Below, one piece after another: positions 8,716-17,047 of a stretch of 64,000 bases of DNA (position 1 is the first letter of the stretch; every line of letters starts with the position of its first letter). The notes beneath the pieces are model-generated. The model searched no databases and was not told the origin of the DNA. It saw nothing but the letters and a program-made list of their open reading frames with translations. This DNA comes from Chitinophaga silvatica (GTDB lineage: Bacteria > Bacteroidota > Bacteroidia > Chitinophagales > Chitinophagaceae). Where the stretch lies: assembly GCF_003419895.1 (NCBI RefSeq), contig NZ_QPMM01000002.1, forward strand, positions 806,001 through 870,000. The letters are read 5' to 3'. The position numbers and the translations under genes are program-made.

Positions 8716-9489
8716 TTACATTTTTTTTAACATCATATTATGGAAAATCTCTGTCAGCTTCTGCTTAGTATTAAGTGGGAAGTCGGCTTTCATCATCCAG
8801 TCGTAATATTGAGGTTCTGCTTTCAGTACCTCTCTAACCGGGCGGCCTTTATATTTCCCGAAATTAAAGACTTCTTGTCCACCCTGCATCACTAACCGGC
8901 GTGCAAAATCGATGTAATCTTCCTCTTTGGTAAAAGTGGCCAGAGAGTCGATATCTTCCTGCAGGTGTTCATAGCGGGATAACTGTGCTTCCAGGATTTC
9001 ATATGTAGCCATTGCATCGGCTTCGGCGCTATGGGCATTTTCCAGTTGTTTGTCGCAATAGAATTTATAGGCAGCAGCAAGTGTACGTTTTTCCATCAGG
9101 TGGAAAATGCGTTGTACATCTACAAATTTTCGCTTACTAACATCAAAATTGACTTCCACCCTCAAAAATTCTTCCACTAACAGTGGAATATCAAACCTGT
9201 TTGAGTTATAACCGGCAAGGTCACAATTATCCAGAAATTGTTTCAATTCGCCAGCTACCTGTTTAAATGTAGGAGCATCTTTTACGTCCTCATCCTTAAT
9301 GCCATGAATAGCTGAAGAACCAGCAGGAATTGGTATTCCCGGATTAATACGTTTTACCTTAGACTGGGTTGTTTTGTCTGGGAATACTTTAATGATTGCA
9401 ATTTCAATAATACGGTCTGTGGCTACATTTGTGCCGGTAGTTTCCAGATCGATTACGGCCAGCGGCCTTTTGAGGAGCAAAGAAGGCAT
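8716..9489 (-). CDS. DnaQ-like 3'-5' exonuclease
   Basis: A 257-residue DEDDh exonuclease. Exo I is VIDLETTGTN (about 12-21), Exo II is GYNSNRFDIPLL (about 94-105) and Exo III is HSAEADAMATYE (about 153-164), so all four acidic residues and the histidine are present. A C-terminal FNFGKYKGRPVREVL segment belongs to the small domain often fused to such nucleases. It may act in DNA repair or RNA trimming. It sits 38 bp after the Mur ligase gene and 33 bp before the glycosyltransferase gene. Confidence 0.9.
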   Translation of the reverse strand: MPSLLLKRPLAVIDLETTGTNVATDRIIEIAIIKVFPDKTTQSKVKRINPGIPIPAGSSAIHGIKDEDVKDAPTFKQVAGELKQFLDNCDLAGYNSNRFDIPLLVEEFLRVEVNFDVSKRKFVDVQRIFHLMEKRTLAAAYKFYCDKQLENAHSAEADAMATYEILEAQLSRYEHLQEDIDSLATFTKEEDYIDFARRLVMQGGQEVFNFGKYKGRPVREVLKAEPQYYDWMMKADFPLNTKQKLTEIFHNMMLKKM

Positions 9490-9527
9490 TATATAATATT
9501 TATTATTTGTCTGTTTATATTAATGAA

Positions 9528-10892
9528 TTAGTGTTTTGATGGTAATAATGCTGCCAATTTAGGAAAATCCAGACCATCATAAGTACCTGAGCTCATGAGC
9601 AGCAGATTGGTGTCTGTATACGACTGGGAATTAAGGAAATTTTCCAGTTTTCCCCGGTTGTTGAAAATATGCAGATCATTACGACCAAATCGTTGGGCAA
9701 TTAAATCGGCCGACAGGTCGGGCATTCGTTTAATTTCCAAAGCATGTTTGCTATAGTAAACTCCTGCAATTGTTGCAGGGTCCAGTGCCCCATAATACTG
9801 ATCCAAAAAATCAGCATTTAGGCTGCTATAGGTATGCAGTTCCAGGATAGCAATCAGTTTTCTATTCGGAAATTGATGTTGGGTTGCTTCCATGGTGGCT
9901 TTCACCTTGGACGGAGCATGAGCGAAATCGCGGTAAATAGCGCAGGTATCATCAGCGGCAATCAGTTCCAGTCGTTTGGCTGCGCCTTTGAAACTCTGAA
10001 TGGCTTTTAGAAAATCTGCGTCTTTAATACCCAATTGGTTGCAGACCAATTTAGCTGCATGCATGTTTAGCAGGTTGTGATCTCCGAATACCAGCAAGTT
10101 AGCAGAATTCTCCCCGAATGTTACTTTCGTAATACCATTTTCAATGGTATGCTCTGGTAAAGCATAAGGGATTAGCTGCAGATTCTCTCCATTAGCTTTT
10201 ACCACTTCTACCAGCTCTTCATCACTACTGTTATAAATCAGTACCATTCCAGGCTGTATATCCCTGATGAAAATGGCAAATTGTTCTTTATATATTTCGT
10301 AAGTGGGAAATACATTGATATGATCCCAGGCGATTCCGGTTAATACAGCTATTTGTGGATGCAGAAAATGGAATTTTGGCCTTTTTTCAATGACAGAAGC
10401 CGGGTATTCATCTGCTTCGCAAACGATTATAGGAGCGTCTGTAATATTTACGGATTGAGAAAACCCTTCCAGTTTAGCGCCCACCAGGTAGTCGAAATTT
10501 ACTTTGGTTTGCTGCAATACATGCATGATCATAGCGGTGGTAGTGGTTTTACCATGGCTACCGCCTACGGCCACACGTGTTTTTTGCTGGCTTTCCTGGT
10601 AAATATATTCAGGGAAAGAGTAAATCTTCAAACCCAGTTCCCGGGCTTTGATCAGTTCGGGATTATCTTCTCTGGCGTGCATGCCTAATATCACCGCATC
10701 CAGATCAGCAGAAATTCTTTGGGCATCCCATCCCATTGTAGCAGGTAAAATACCTGCATGTCGGAGATTCGACAGGGCGGGTTCAAAAATTTCATCGTCG
10801 CTGCCGGTTACCTGATAACCTTTATTTTTTAATGCAATGGCTAATTGGTGCATTACGCTGCCGCCAATAGCAATAAAATGTACTTTAGTCAT
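9528..10892 (-). CDS. mpl: Mur ligase family protein, Mpl-like (UDP-MurNAc peptide ligase)
   Basis: A 454-residue Mur ligase. It starts with the MurC/Mpl-type nucleotide fold VHFIAIGGSVMHQLA, followed by GSDDEIFEP. The ATP-binding loop GGSHGKTTTTAM is near residue 110, and CEADEYPAS and DFAHAPSKVKATMEA follow. HEADEY/DFAHHP-like motifs fit Mpl, which attaches recycled L-Ala-D-Glu-meso-DAP to UDP-MurNAc, better than MurC, but MurC-like activity cannot be excluded. The frame extends five codons upstream to 10907; I chose the ATG at 10892 because AGGG lies at a good distance before it and the Rossmann strand starts at once. Confidence 0.82.
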   Translation of the reverse strand: MTKVHFIAIGGSVMHQLAIALKNKGYQVTGSDDEIFEPALSNLRHAGILPATMGWDAQRISADLDAVILGMHAREDNPELIKARELGLKIYSFPEYIYQESQQKTRVAVGGSHGKTTTTAMIMHVLQQTKVNFDYLVGAKLEGFSQSVNITDAPIIVCEADEYPASVIEKRPKFHFLHPQIAVLTGIAWDHINVFPTYEIYKEQFAIFIRDIQPGMVLIYNSSDEELVEVVKANGENLQLIPYALPEHTIENGITKVTFGENSANLLVFGDHNLLNMHAAKLVCNQLGIKDADFLKAIQSFKGAAKRLELIAADDTCAIYRDFAHAPSKVKATMEATQHQFPNRKLIAILELHTYSSLNADFLDQYYGALDPATIAGVYYSKHALEIKRMPDLSADLIAQRFGRNDLHIFNNRGKLENFLNSQSYTDTNLLLMSSGTYDGLDFPKLAALLPSKH

Positions 10893-10979
10893 AACGCCCT
10901 GACGCATTTCATGAATTGAAAGACTTATAGATTTAAAAAAATCGTAAATTCATAAATCTATTAATCTGAAATTACATTG

Positions 10980-11009
10980 TTGTTTTCTTTAATGTATTTT
11001 CTATATTTG
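10980..11009 (+). promoter_or_regulatory. Bacteroidota-type promoter for the lipoprotein-ytxJ pair
   Basis: TTG at 10980-10982, a 19-bp spacer, and TATATTTG (TAnnTTTG) at 11002-11009 match the primary-sigma consensus of this phylum. Transcription would start near 11013, leaving a leader of about 90 nt before the ATG at 11104. Confidence 0.75.
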
Positions 11010-11103
11010 CAAAATAACATCACAAAAGACGATTAAAAAAGTTGTCGCATCATAATTTCTATTGAAAATTCGTTTTAGTAATAAAATATTTAAAACATCG
11101 AAT

Positions 11104-11250
11104 ATGCAATCTTATGTTAGAATCTTGGGCTACATGGGTATGATCTGTATCTTTGCAGCTTTAATGTCGTCTTGCGCCAGTCATCAGAAATTGGGTTGCC
11201 CTATGAGAGGAATGGCAAAATCGACAGTACAACATAACAAAACATGTTAA
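11104..11250 (+). CDS. Small lipoprotein (48 aa) upstream of ytxJ
   Basis: A 48-residue protein with an n-region MQSYVR, a hydrophobic stretch, and a lipobox AALMSSC ending at Cys22. The mature part is about 27 residues and contains two more cysteines (LGCPMRG and the last residue). A longer frame begins at a TTG at 11062, but the ATG at 11104 gives a proper signal peptide. Its TAA is immediately followed by the ATG of ytxJ, so the two are probably translationally coupled. I do not recognise the family. Confidence 0.7.
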   Translation: MQSYVRILGYMGMICIFAALMSSCASHQKLGCPMRGMAKSTVQHNKTC

Positions 11251-11583
11251 ATGAATTGGAAAACGTTAACCAGTGAGGAACAATTGTCGGAAATTAATGC
11301 TGCATCTGCAATAGCTCCAGTAGTGATTTTTAAACATAGCACGCGATGCTCTATCAGTTCTATGGCTAAAGCCAGGCTGGAAAGAGCTGTAGTTCCGGAA
11401 GGGTTAACGTTTTATTACCTCGATCTGATTGCCTACAGAGCTGTATCCGACAGCATTGCTGAAACCTATCATGTACCACACGAATCTCCCCAGATTCTGG
11501 TTATAAAAAACGGTGAATGTATTTTTAATGAAAGTCATTCCGGTATTATAATGGATGAAATTATAGCTGAGGCGGGCTTTTAA
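11251..11583 (+). CDS. ytxJ: Bacillithiol-system redox protein YtxJ (monothiol bacilliredoxin-like)
   Basis: A 110-residue thioredoxin-fold protein. The signature is VVIFKHSTRCSISSMAKARL with a single active cysteine at residue 33; the usual form is TRCPIS, so here proline is replaced by serine. The second conserved part is HESPQILVIKNG (about 75-87), equivalent to the cis-Pro loop of thioredoxins. YtxJ proteins are thought to remove bacillithiol from S-bacillithiolated proteins in the cytoplasm. Bacteroidota make bacillithiol, which fits. It starts directly on the stop codon of the small lipoprotein gene. Confidence 0.9.
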   Translation: MNWKTLTSEEQLSEINAASAIAPVVIFKHSTRCSISSMAKARLERAVVPEGLTFYYLDLIAYRAVSDSIAETYHVPHESPQILVIKNGECIFNESHSGIIMDEIIAEAGF

Positions 11584-11686
11584 GCCAAATTCCCATATCT
11601 ACTGCAGGTTGGACGAAACAACATATAACTCCTCTTTCTCATTGCTTTACTCTTAAGTTTTCTGGACTAAAACGGTCAGAATAGGC

Positions 11687-11694
11687 TAGTTTTG
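11687..11694 (+). promoter_or_regulatory. Probable -7 box upstream of ubiX
   Basis: TAGTTTTG fits TAnnTTTG and lies 20 bp before the ubiX ATG. The upstream -33 match is poor (no TTG at 19 bp; CTGG nearby), so this is a weaker call. Confidence 0.5.
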
Positions 11695-11714
11695 CGCTAA
11701 CAAGAGCATAGCCA

Positions 11715-12293
11715 ATGAAGCATCGTATAATAGTGGCAGTTACAGGAGCAAGCGGGGCGATCTATGCCCGGCAATTGTTGCAGAAATTACATGCAGCCTC
11801 TTCTCAATTGGAAGAAGTCGCTGTTGTAATGACAGAGAACGCCAAAACTGTATGGGAAACTGAATTACAGGATCAGGGTTATAAGGAATTGCCTTTCCGG
11901 TTTTATTCACAACAGGATTTTATGGCACCTTTTGCCTCCGGATCCGGCAGGTTTAATACCATGATAATTTGCCCCTGTTCTATGGGCACTTTAGGCCGTA
12001 TTGCCACAGGTATATCCAATGATCTGATTACCCGGGCGGCCGATGTTGTTTTAAAAGAGCGCCGAAAGCTCATTTGTGTAGTAAGAGAAACTCCCTATCA
12101 TCTTATTCATATCAAAAATATGGAAGCCTTAACAGCTGCAGGTGGAATTGTATGTCCAGCTACTCCATCTTTCTATAGTTTACCAAAAAATCTGGAAGAA
12201 ATGGCTGCAACAGTAGTAGATCGGGTAATTGATCTGGCAGGAATAGAACAACAAACCTATCGTTGGGGTAGTGAAAACAAGCTAACGGATTAG
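11715..12293 (+). CDS. ubiX: Flavin prenyltransferase UbiX
   Basis: A 192-residue protein that prenylates FMN with dimethylallyl phosphate, making the cofactor for UbiD-type decarboxylases. Motifs are VAVTGASGAIYARQLL (about 7-22), CPCSMGTLGRIATGISNDLITRAADV (about 92-117, given in parts) and KERRKLICVVRETP, all diagnostic for UbiX. The length is normal. The gene is followed at 32 bp by aroQ on the same strand. No ubiD is in the window. Confidence 0.95.
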   Translation: MKHRIIVAVTGASGAIYARQLLQKLHAASSQLEEVAVVMTENAKTVWETELQDQGYKELPFRFYSQQDFMAPFASGSGRFNTMIICPCSMGTLGRIATGISNDLITRAADVVLKERRKLICVVRETPYHLIHIKNMEALTAAGGIVCPATPSFYSLPKNLEEMAATVVDRVIDLAGIEQQTYRWGSENKLTD

Positions 12294-12325
12294 TAACTTA
12301 GCCCATTCATTTAATAAGAGACATC

Positions 12326-12751
12326 ATGCAAATAGCTATAATCAACGGTCCAAATCTCAATTTATTAGGCAAACGTGAAACCGGTATTTACGGCAGCGAA
12401 TCTTTTGAACATTACTTCGAACGTTTGCAACAGCAATACCCAACTATAAAGTTTACATATTATCAAAGCAATGTAGAAGGTGAACTGGTGAATTATTTAC
12501 ATGAAGTAGGATTTTCCTATGATGGAATCTTATTAAATGCGGGTGCTTATACACATACCTCCGTTGCAATTCGTGATGCAATTGCAGGTATTAAAACCCC
12601 GGTAATTGAGATTCATATCAGTAATGTTTATGCCCGCGAAGAATTCAGACATACTTCATTAATAGCCCCTAAATGCGTAGGTACAATCTGCGGATTAGGA
12701 CTTAAAGGCTATAACCTGGGTGTCGAGTATTTTGTCATGAACGATATTTAA
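12326..12751 (+). CDS. aroQ: Type II 3-dehydroquinate dehydratase
   Basis: A 141-residue enzyme of the shikimate pathway that converts 3-dehydroquinate to 3-dehydroshikimate. The family marks are INGPNLNLLGKRETGIYG with the catalytic Tyr at 22, NAGAYTHTSVAIRDAI (about 71-86) and IEIHISNVYAREEFRH with the catalytic His at about 97. Length and order match the small dodecameric type II enzymes. It probably shares a transcript with ubiX, and a strong hairpin terminator follows its stop codon by three bases. Confidence 0.96.
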   Translation: MQIAIINGPNLNLLGKRETGIYGSESFEHYFERLQQQYPTIKFTYYQSNVEGELVNYLHEVGFSYDGILLNAGAYTHTSVAIRDAIAGIKTPVIEIHISNVYAREEFRHTSLIAPKCVGTICGLGLKGYNLGVEYFVMNDI

Positions 12752-12753
12752 CT

Positions 12754-12791
12754 AAAAACAGGGCGTGACCAAAGTCACGCCCTGTTTTTTT
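12754..12791. terminator. Intrinsic terminator after aroQ
   Basis: A 12-bp GC-rich stem (ACAGGGCGTGAC, 12758-12769, with 12774-12785), a CAAA loop, an A-run before and seven or more T after. It should work in both directions, since the next gene is convergent. Confidence 0.92.
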
Positions 12792-12845
12792 AAGGAAATA
12801 CCTTAAAAGTTTGAAGCATTCCCACCTTTATCTTCTCATTGAGTA

Positions 12846-13322
12846 TTAAAGATTTATATACCTGATTTCCAGAGTGCCGGCTGTGGCAGTTAATGGTACA
12901 TACAATGTAATTAACGGATAGCTGGTACCATAATCATATTCCTGTAAAATGGTTTTATAGGCCAGCGTTCCGTCAACATACGCACACACATAATAATAAC
13001 CATGCCTGTCGGCAGTAATGGCATTCGAAACATTTATAGTTTTTGTTCCTGAAAATGTATTCATAAGGTATGGACTTGTATATGATCCTCCACAAGCCAT
13101 AATGCTGGTTGCATCACTATAATCGGAACTGTATACAGTCTGGATTTGAAAAGTGGTGCTACCCGGACAGGTAAGTTGTCCGTTTTTAATTACTGTTATT
13201 GTACCTGCTCTTTTCAATTTTGCTGAAGCTACATCTTTATGTTTAATTACTGTAAAACTTGCAAACAGGAGGCAGCTAACCAATATTGAGCTCAGTGTCA
13301 GAATTTTTTTTGTGAGTTGCAT
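12846..13322 (-). CDS. Secreted hypothetical protein, 158 aa
   Basis: The protein begins with a signal peptide (MQLTKKILTLSSILVSCLLFASF) and continues with a threonine-, serine- and tyrosine-rich, strand-forming sequence. Two cysteines, about residues 52 and 77, could form a disulphide bond. There is no domain I recognise; the end, TAGTLEIRYINL, looks like the last strand of a small beta sandwich. Cleavage could be by signal peptidase I; Cys17 lies within the hydrophobic stretch but lacks a good lipobox. It stands alone between a terminator and a 500-bp gap. Confidence 0.65.
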   Translation of the reverse strand: MQLTKKILTLSSILVSCLLFASFTVIKHKDVASAKLKRAGTITVIKNGQLTCPGSTTFQIQTVYSSDYSDATSIMACGGSYTSPYLMNTFSGTKTINVSNAITADRHGYYYVCAYVDGTLAYKTILQEYDYGTSYPLITLYVPLTATAGTLEIRYINL

Positions 13323-13824
13323 AACGATGAAATTTTGAAGGGTTTAAAGGAATGGATCAGATAAAGGCATAGTAAACTATGAAAAGATCTTTGATCATCA
13401 GATTATTTTAGAGGATATTTTTTAATCTCGAAAATCTGATTTTAGTTTGATGTTCATCTTTAATTAGTTAGCATTGCTGAGATAGTAAAATAGAGGGAGT
13501 GTTCCTGTAAGTTCTTATCCAGAAAGGATTTTATGGGATATGTTTTTAATTTTTTAATGTTAGTGATCCTCTTCAATAATAATATCAGCATATAATATTC
13601 AGAAGGTGAGATTTAAATGGGTTCAGATTATTTAACGCTCTGGTAAATATAGATTTTCACGATAAGTTAATATTGAAGTAACCAACTAATCATTTTTATT
13701 CTTATCTTTAAGAGAAGTTATTCAGATCCCGAATAATTTTCTACACTGCATTTAAAGCAGTTTCCCGCCTTTATTCTTTCCATGCTTTAAGCTATTACAT
13801 TCTTATTAACCAACATCAAAAGCT
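13323..13824. other. Intergenic region, 502 bp
   Basis: AT-rich spacer between two divergent genes, the secreted protein (leftward) and the HAD phosphatase (rightward). It must hold promoters for both, but I see no clear TTG-19-TAnnTTTG pair and no strong hairpin. No frame of note is present on either strand. Confidence 0.6.
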
Positions 13825-14640
13825 ATGAAGAAAAAGGGATTTCTTATTGACATGGATGGCGTGATTTACAAAGGAAGTGAACCCATTCCGGGCGCCGTCG
13901 AATTTATTAATGGGCTTAAAGAGAAAGGACTGCCTTTTTTATTTCTTACAAACAATAGCCAGAGAACAGGTAGGGATGTTTGCTATAAGCTAAATAAAAT
14001 GGGCTTCAAAGTAAACGAAACTGATATTTTTACCTGTGCCATGGCTACAGCCAGGTACCTGGCATCCAAGAAAGAAAACGGAACTGCTTATGTTATCGGA
14101 GAAGGAGGACTATTAACAGAACTTTACAATGCAGGTTATTCTATTGTTGATGATCAGCCAGATTATGTAATAATCGGAGAAGGCCGAACAATTATGCTGG
14201 AATCTGTTGATAAAGCAATCAACATGATCATGAAAGGATCTAAGTTAATAGCTACAAATCTGGACCCTAATTGCCCTATGGGCGAAGGCAAGTACAGGGT
14301 AGGCTGCGGCGCACTTGTAGCTATGCTGGAATTTGCAACAGGTATTAAAGCATTCAGTGTTGGCAAACCTAGCCCAATTATGATGAGAATGGCCCGGAAA
14401 GCGCTGCAGTTAACTACCGACGAAACAGTGATGATTGGAGATACTATGGGAACAGATATTTTGGGTGCGGGCTCAATGGGATTCACAACAGTACTAACTC
14501 TCACTGGTGTTACAAAGAAAGAAGATTTAGGTCATTTCGGATATTCTCCTGATTTTATTATTCAATCAATTAAGGATTTATTGAATGAAGATTTGTTTAA
14601 TCAGGTTATTGGAGGGAGAGTAATGGCAGATATTTGGTAG
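13825..14640 (+). CDS. HAD-IIA family sugar phosphatase (NagD-like)
   Basis: A 271-residue cytoplasmic phosphatase. Motif I is LIDMDGVIYKG (nucleophile Asp about 9, acid Asp 11), motif II is FLTNNSQRT (about 40-48), the lysine of motif III is in SVGKPSP (about 178-184), and motif IV is MIGDTMGTDI (about 199-208). The large type IIA cap between motifs II and III is intact, with GCGALVAMLEFATG. Such enzymes hydrolyse small phosphate esters such as nucleotides or sugar phosphates. It ends against bioB, with a hairpin between them. Confidence 0.92.
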   Translation: MKKKGFLIDMDGVIYKGSEPIPGAVEFINGLKEKGLPFLFLTNNSQRTGRDVCYKLNKMGFKVNETDIFTCAMATARYLASKKENGTAYVIGEGGLLTELYNAGYSIVDDQPDYVIIGEGRTIMLESVDKAINMIMKGSKLIATNLDPNCPMGEGKYRVGCGALVAMLEFATGIKAFSVGKPSPIMMRMARKALQLTTDETVMIGDTMGTDILGAGSMGFTTVLTLTGVTKKEDLGHFGYSPDFIIQSIKDLLNEDLFNQVIGGRVMADIW

Positions 14641-14652
14641 ATTATAAAAGAT

Positions 14653-14739
14653 GAGGATGTATCAAAAGTAATTTGTTAATGAAAATTCTCTTTTCAATAA
14701 CCCGAAAAATCAGGTAATAATTACTTTTGATACATCCTC
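14653..14739. terminator. Inverted repeat between convergent HAD and bioB genes
   Basis: Two perfect 21-bp arms (14653-14673 and 14719-14739; core GATGTATCAAAAGTAAT) are separated by 45 nt. The arm sequence is unrelated to the four-copy repeat family. It probably serves as a shared 3' end or terminator, although the loop is long and there is no T-run. Confidence 0.6.
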
Positions 14740-14757
14740 TATTCTTATTAAATATAG

Positions 14758-15723
14758 TTAGCAAACTGCTTCTTTGAAAGCTTCACGGGCTTTAAGACCT
14801 AAGATCTCAAACATCATGTGATCTTCTTCAAAAGAAGGGTTGCCGGTTGTCAATAATTTTTCACCAGTAAAGATGGAGTTAGCTCCTGCCATGAAGCAGA
14901 GTGCCTGATCAGACATGCTCATTTCCGCTCTGCCGGCGCTTAAACGTACCATTGCTTTTGGCATAATGATGCGGGTAGTTGCAATCATTTTCACCATATC
15001 CCAAAATTCAACTTTAGGTAAATGCTCCAATGGAGTACCTTTTACTCTGGTGAGTGCATTAATAGGCACTGAATCAGGATGTTGAGGCAGATTACTTAAA
15101 GTATAAAGCATTGCAATACGATCAGCGTGCGATTCACCCAATCCGATAATACCACCACAGCATACACTTACTCCGGCTTTCCTGACATTGTCGAGGGTTT
15201 GAAGGCGATCGTCGTAAGTTCTGGTGGTAATGATTTCTCCATAATGTTCTCTGGAGGTATCAAGATTATGGTTGTAGGCAAAAAGGCCGGCATCCGCCAG
15301 TTTTTGCGCTTGTTCTTCATTTAGCATCCCTAACGTACAACAAACTTCCATTCCGAGTTCGTTAACGCCTTTAACCATGTCTAAAACGCGGTCAAAGTCA
15401 CGGTTGTCGCGTACTTCGCGCCATGCAGCACCCATACAGAAACGGGTAGAACCTGCTTCTTTGGCTTTTTGTGCATACTCAAGTACTTCATCTTTTTTGA
15501 GTAGTCCGTGTACGTTAATATCTGTATTATATCTGGCTGCTTGCGGGCAATAGGCACAATCTTCCGGGCATCCTCCTGTTTTAATAGATAAAAGGGTACA
15601 TACCTGTACTTCAGCAGTATCCTGATATTGGCGATGAATTGAAGCTGCACGATATACCAGCTCCATTAAAGGAGTGTTGTAGATTTCTTTAATTTCATCT
15701 AACGTCCAATCATGACGGATCAT
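14758..15723 (-). CDS. bioB: Biotin synthase
   Basis: A 321-residue radical SAM enzyme that inserts sulphur into dethiobiotin. The SAM cluster motif is [12 protein letters not shown] (Cys 52, 56, 59). Further family segments are [45 protein letters not shown] and [10 protein letters not shown]. The open frame runs upstream to 15861, but that extension contains a terminator hairpin (15853-15875) and a promoter (15745-15777), so I start at the ATG at 15723, which gives [11 protein letters not shown], the usual N-terminus. No other biotin genes are in the window. Confidence 0.96.
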   Translation of the reverse strand: MIRHDWTLDEIKEIYNTPLMELVYRAASIHRQYQDTAEVQVCTLLSIKTGGCPEDCAYCPQAARYNTDINVHGLLKKDEVLEYAQKAKEAGSTRFCMGAAWREVRDNRDFDRVLDMVKGVNELGMEVCCTLGMLNEEQAQKLADAGLFAYNHNLDTSREHYGEIITTRTYDDRLQTLDNVRKAGVSVCCGGIIGLGESHADRIAMLYTLSNLPQHPDSVPINALTRVKGTPLEHLPKVEFWDMVKMIATTRIIMPKAMVRLSAGRAEMSMSDQALCFMAGANSIFTGEKLLTTGNPSFEEDHMMFEILGLKAREAFKEAVC

Positions 15724-15744
15724 AGATCTGATTTTATTGAGAAG

Positions 15745-15777
15745 CAAACCTAGGAAATTTTGTTCGCAAAGCAACAA
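15745..15777 (-). promoter_or_regulatory. bioB promoter
   Basis: On the bottom strand, TTG at 15774-15772 (itself preceded by another TTG), a 19-bp spacer and TAGGTTTG at 15752-15745 match the phylum consensus. Transcription would begin near 15740, giving a leader of under 20 nt to the ATG at 15723. Confidence 0.75.
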
Positions 15778-15852
15778 GTTTTTTTTGGACAGGAAATCGC
15801 CGGAATACAGGGAGGGGAGGCGGGAAATGATGGACCTATCTAAAATGAAAAG

Positions 15853-15875
15853 AGGACGCATATGGGATGCGTCCT
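15853..15875 (-). terminator. Terminator after the M42 peptidase gene
   Basis: Nine-bp stem AGGACGCAT/ATGCGTCCT with a five-base loop, followed on the bottom strand by CTTTTCATTTT. It lies about 20 bp after the peptidase stop codon and upstream of the bioB promoter. Confidence 0.85.
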
Positions 15876-15894
15876 CCTTTCATTTTATTGAAAA

Positions 15895-16995
15895 CTATAA
15901 GTATTGAAAATTAGTTTTAGGCGTGATATTTAACAGCGTATGATAAATAAGTTGAATGGTGTGTTCAATGTCATCTTTCTTTACCATTTCAACGGTAGTA
16001 TGCATATAACGTAAAGGCAGGCTAATTAAAGCTGAAGGAGTACCATCGTTGCTATATGCAAATGCATCGGTGTCGGTACCGGTGCTGCGGCTTACCGCGT
16101 GAAGCTGATGTGGAATATCATTCTTCTTCGCTGTTTTGATAATCAAATCACGAAGAATATTGTGAACAGCCGGGCCATAGGTAATACTTGGACCGCCACC
16201 ACATTTAATTTCACCTTCGATGTTTTTATTAATCATCGGAGTGGTAGTATCGTGAGTTACATCAGTAATAATAGCAACATTCGGTTTAATACGTTTGGCT
16301 ATCATTTCAGCACCTCTCAATCCTACTTCTTCCTGTACGGCATTGACAATATACAGACCAAATGGTAGTTCCTGTTTGTTTTCTTTCAGGAGCCTTGCTA
16401 CTTCAGCGATCATAAAACCACCAATTCGGTTGTCGATAGCCCTGCAGATGTAGTAGTCGTAATTTAATTCCTCGAAACCATCTTCAAACGTACATACACA
16501 TCCTACATGAATGCCGAGGTCTTCCACTTCTTTTCTGGAGCGGGCACCACAATCCAGGAAGATATTCTCTACCTTAGGTTGAGGCTCTTTACCATCGCCA
16601 CTCCGCAGACGGGTATGTATTGCCGGCCAGCCGAAAACCGCTTTAACGGTACCTTTTTCAGTATGGATATTTACACGTTTGGAAGGAGCAATCTGTTGAT
16701 CCGAGCCTCCATTGCGTATTACATAGATCAGGCCTTCCGGAGAAATATAGTTTACAAACCATGAAATTTCATCAGCGTGGGCTTCAATTACTACCTTAAA
16801 AGGAGCTTTAGGATTAATAACTCCAACAGCCGAGCCATAGGCATCTACAAAGTGCTCATCGATATATGGAGTCAGATACTTTAACCAAAGTTTTTGTCCT
16901 TCTTTCTCAAATCCGGTAGGAGATGGGTTATTCAGGTATTTCGAGAGGAATGCAAGAGATTCCTTATTGAGTATTGATTTCTGTTTTTTAGACAT
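15895..16995 (-). CDS. M42 family metallo-aminopeptidase
   Basis: A 366-residue cytoplasmic dinuclear-zinc aminopeptidase. The metal-binding sequence is spread as expected: IEAHADEISWFV (His about 72, Asp 74), RAIDNRIGG (about 185-193), NAVQEEVGLRGAE with the catalytic Glu-Glu (about 218-230), AIITDVTHDT and, near the end, MHTTVEMVKKDDI with the last zinc histidine. It removes N-terminal residues from peptides and is sometimes labelled endoglucanase from old annotation. Its own terminator follows; a TACATTTG box about 24 bp upstream of the start could be its -7 element. Confidence 0.92.
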   Translation of the reverse strand: MSKKQKSILNKESLAFLSKYLNNPSPTGFEKEGQKLWLKYLTPYIDEHFVDAYGSAVGVINPKAPFKVVIEAHADEISWFVNYISPEGLIYVIRNGGSDQQIAPSKRVNIHTEKGTVKAVFGWPAIHTRLRSGDGKEPQPKVENIFLDCGARSRKEVEDLGIHVGCVCTFEDGFEELNYDYYICRAIDNRIGGFMIAEVARLLKENKQELPFGLYIVNAVQEEVGLRGAEMIAKRIKPNVAIITDVTHDTTTPMINKNIEGEIKCGGGPSITYGPAVHNILRDLIIKTAKKNDIPHQLHAVSRSTGTDTDAFAYSNDGTPSALISLPLRYMHTTVEMVKKDDIEHTIQLIYHTLLNITPKTNFQYL

Positions 16996-17047
16996 AATTA
17001 CATACTATATGGTGATCGAACAAATGTAAGGAAAAATAGGAAACGCT

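Noticed and set aside
12754..12791. Riboswitch or attenuator
   Set aside because: It lies after a stop codon with a short loop and a T-run, so it is a plain terminator.
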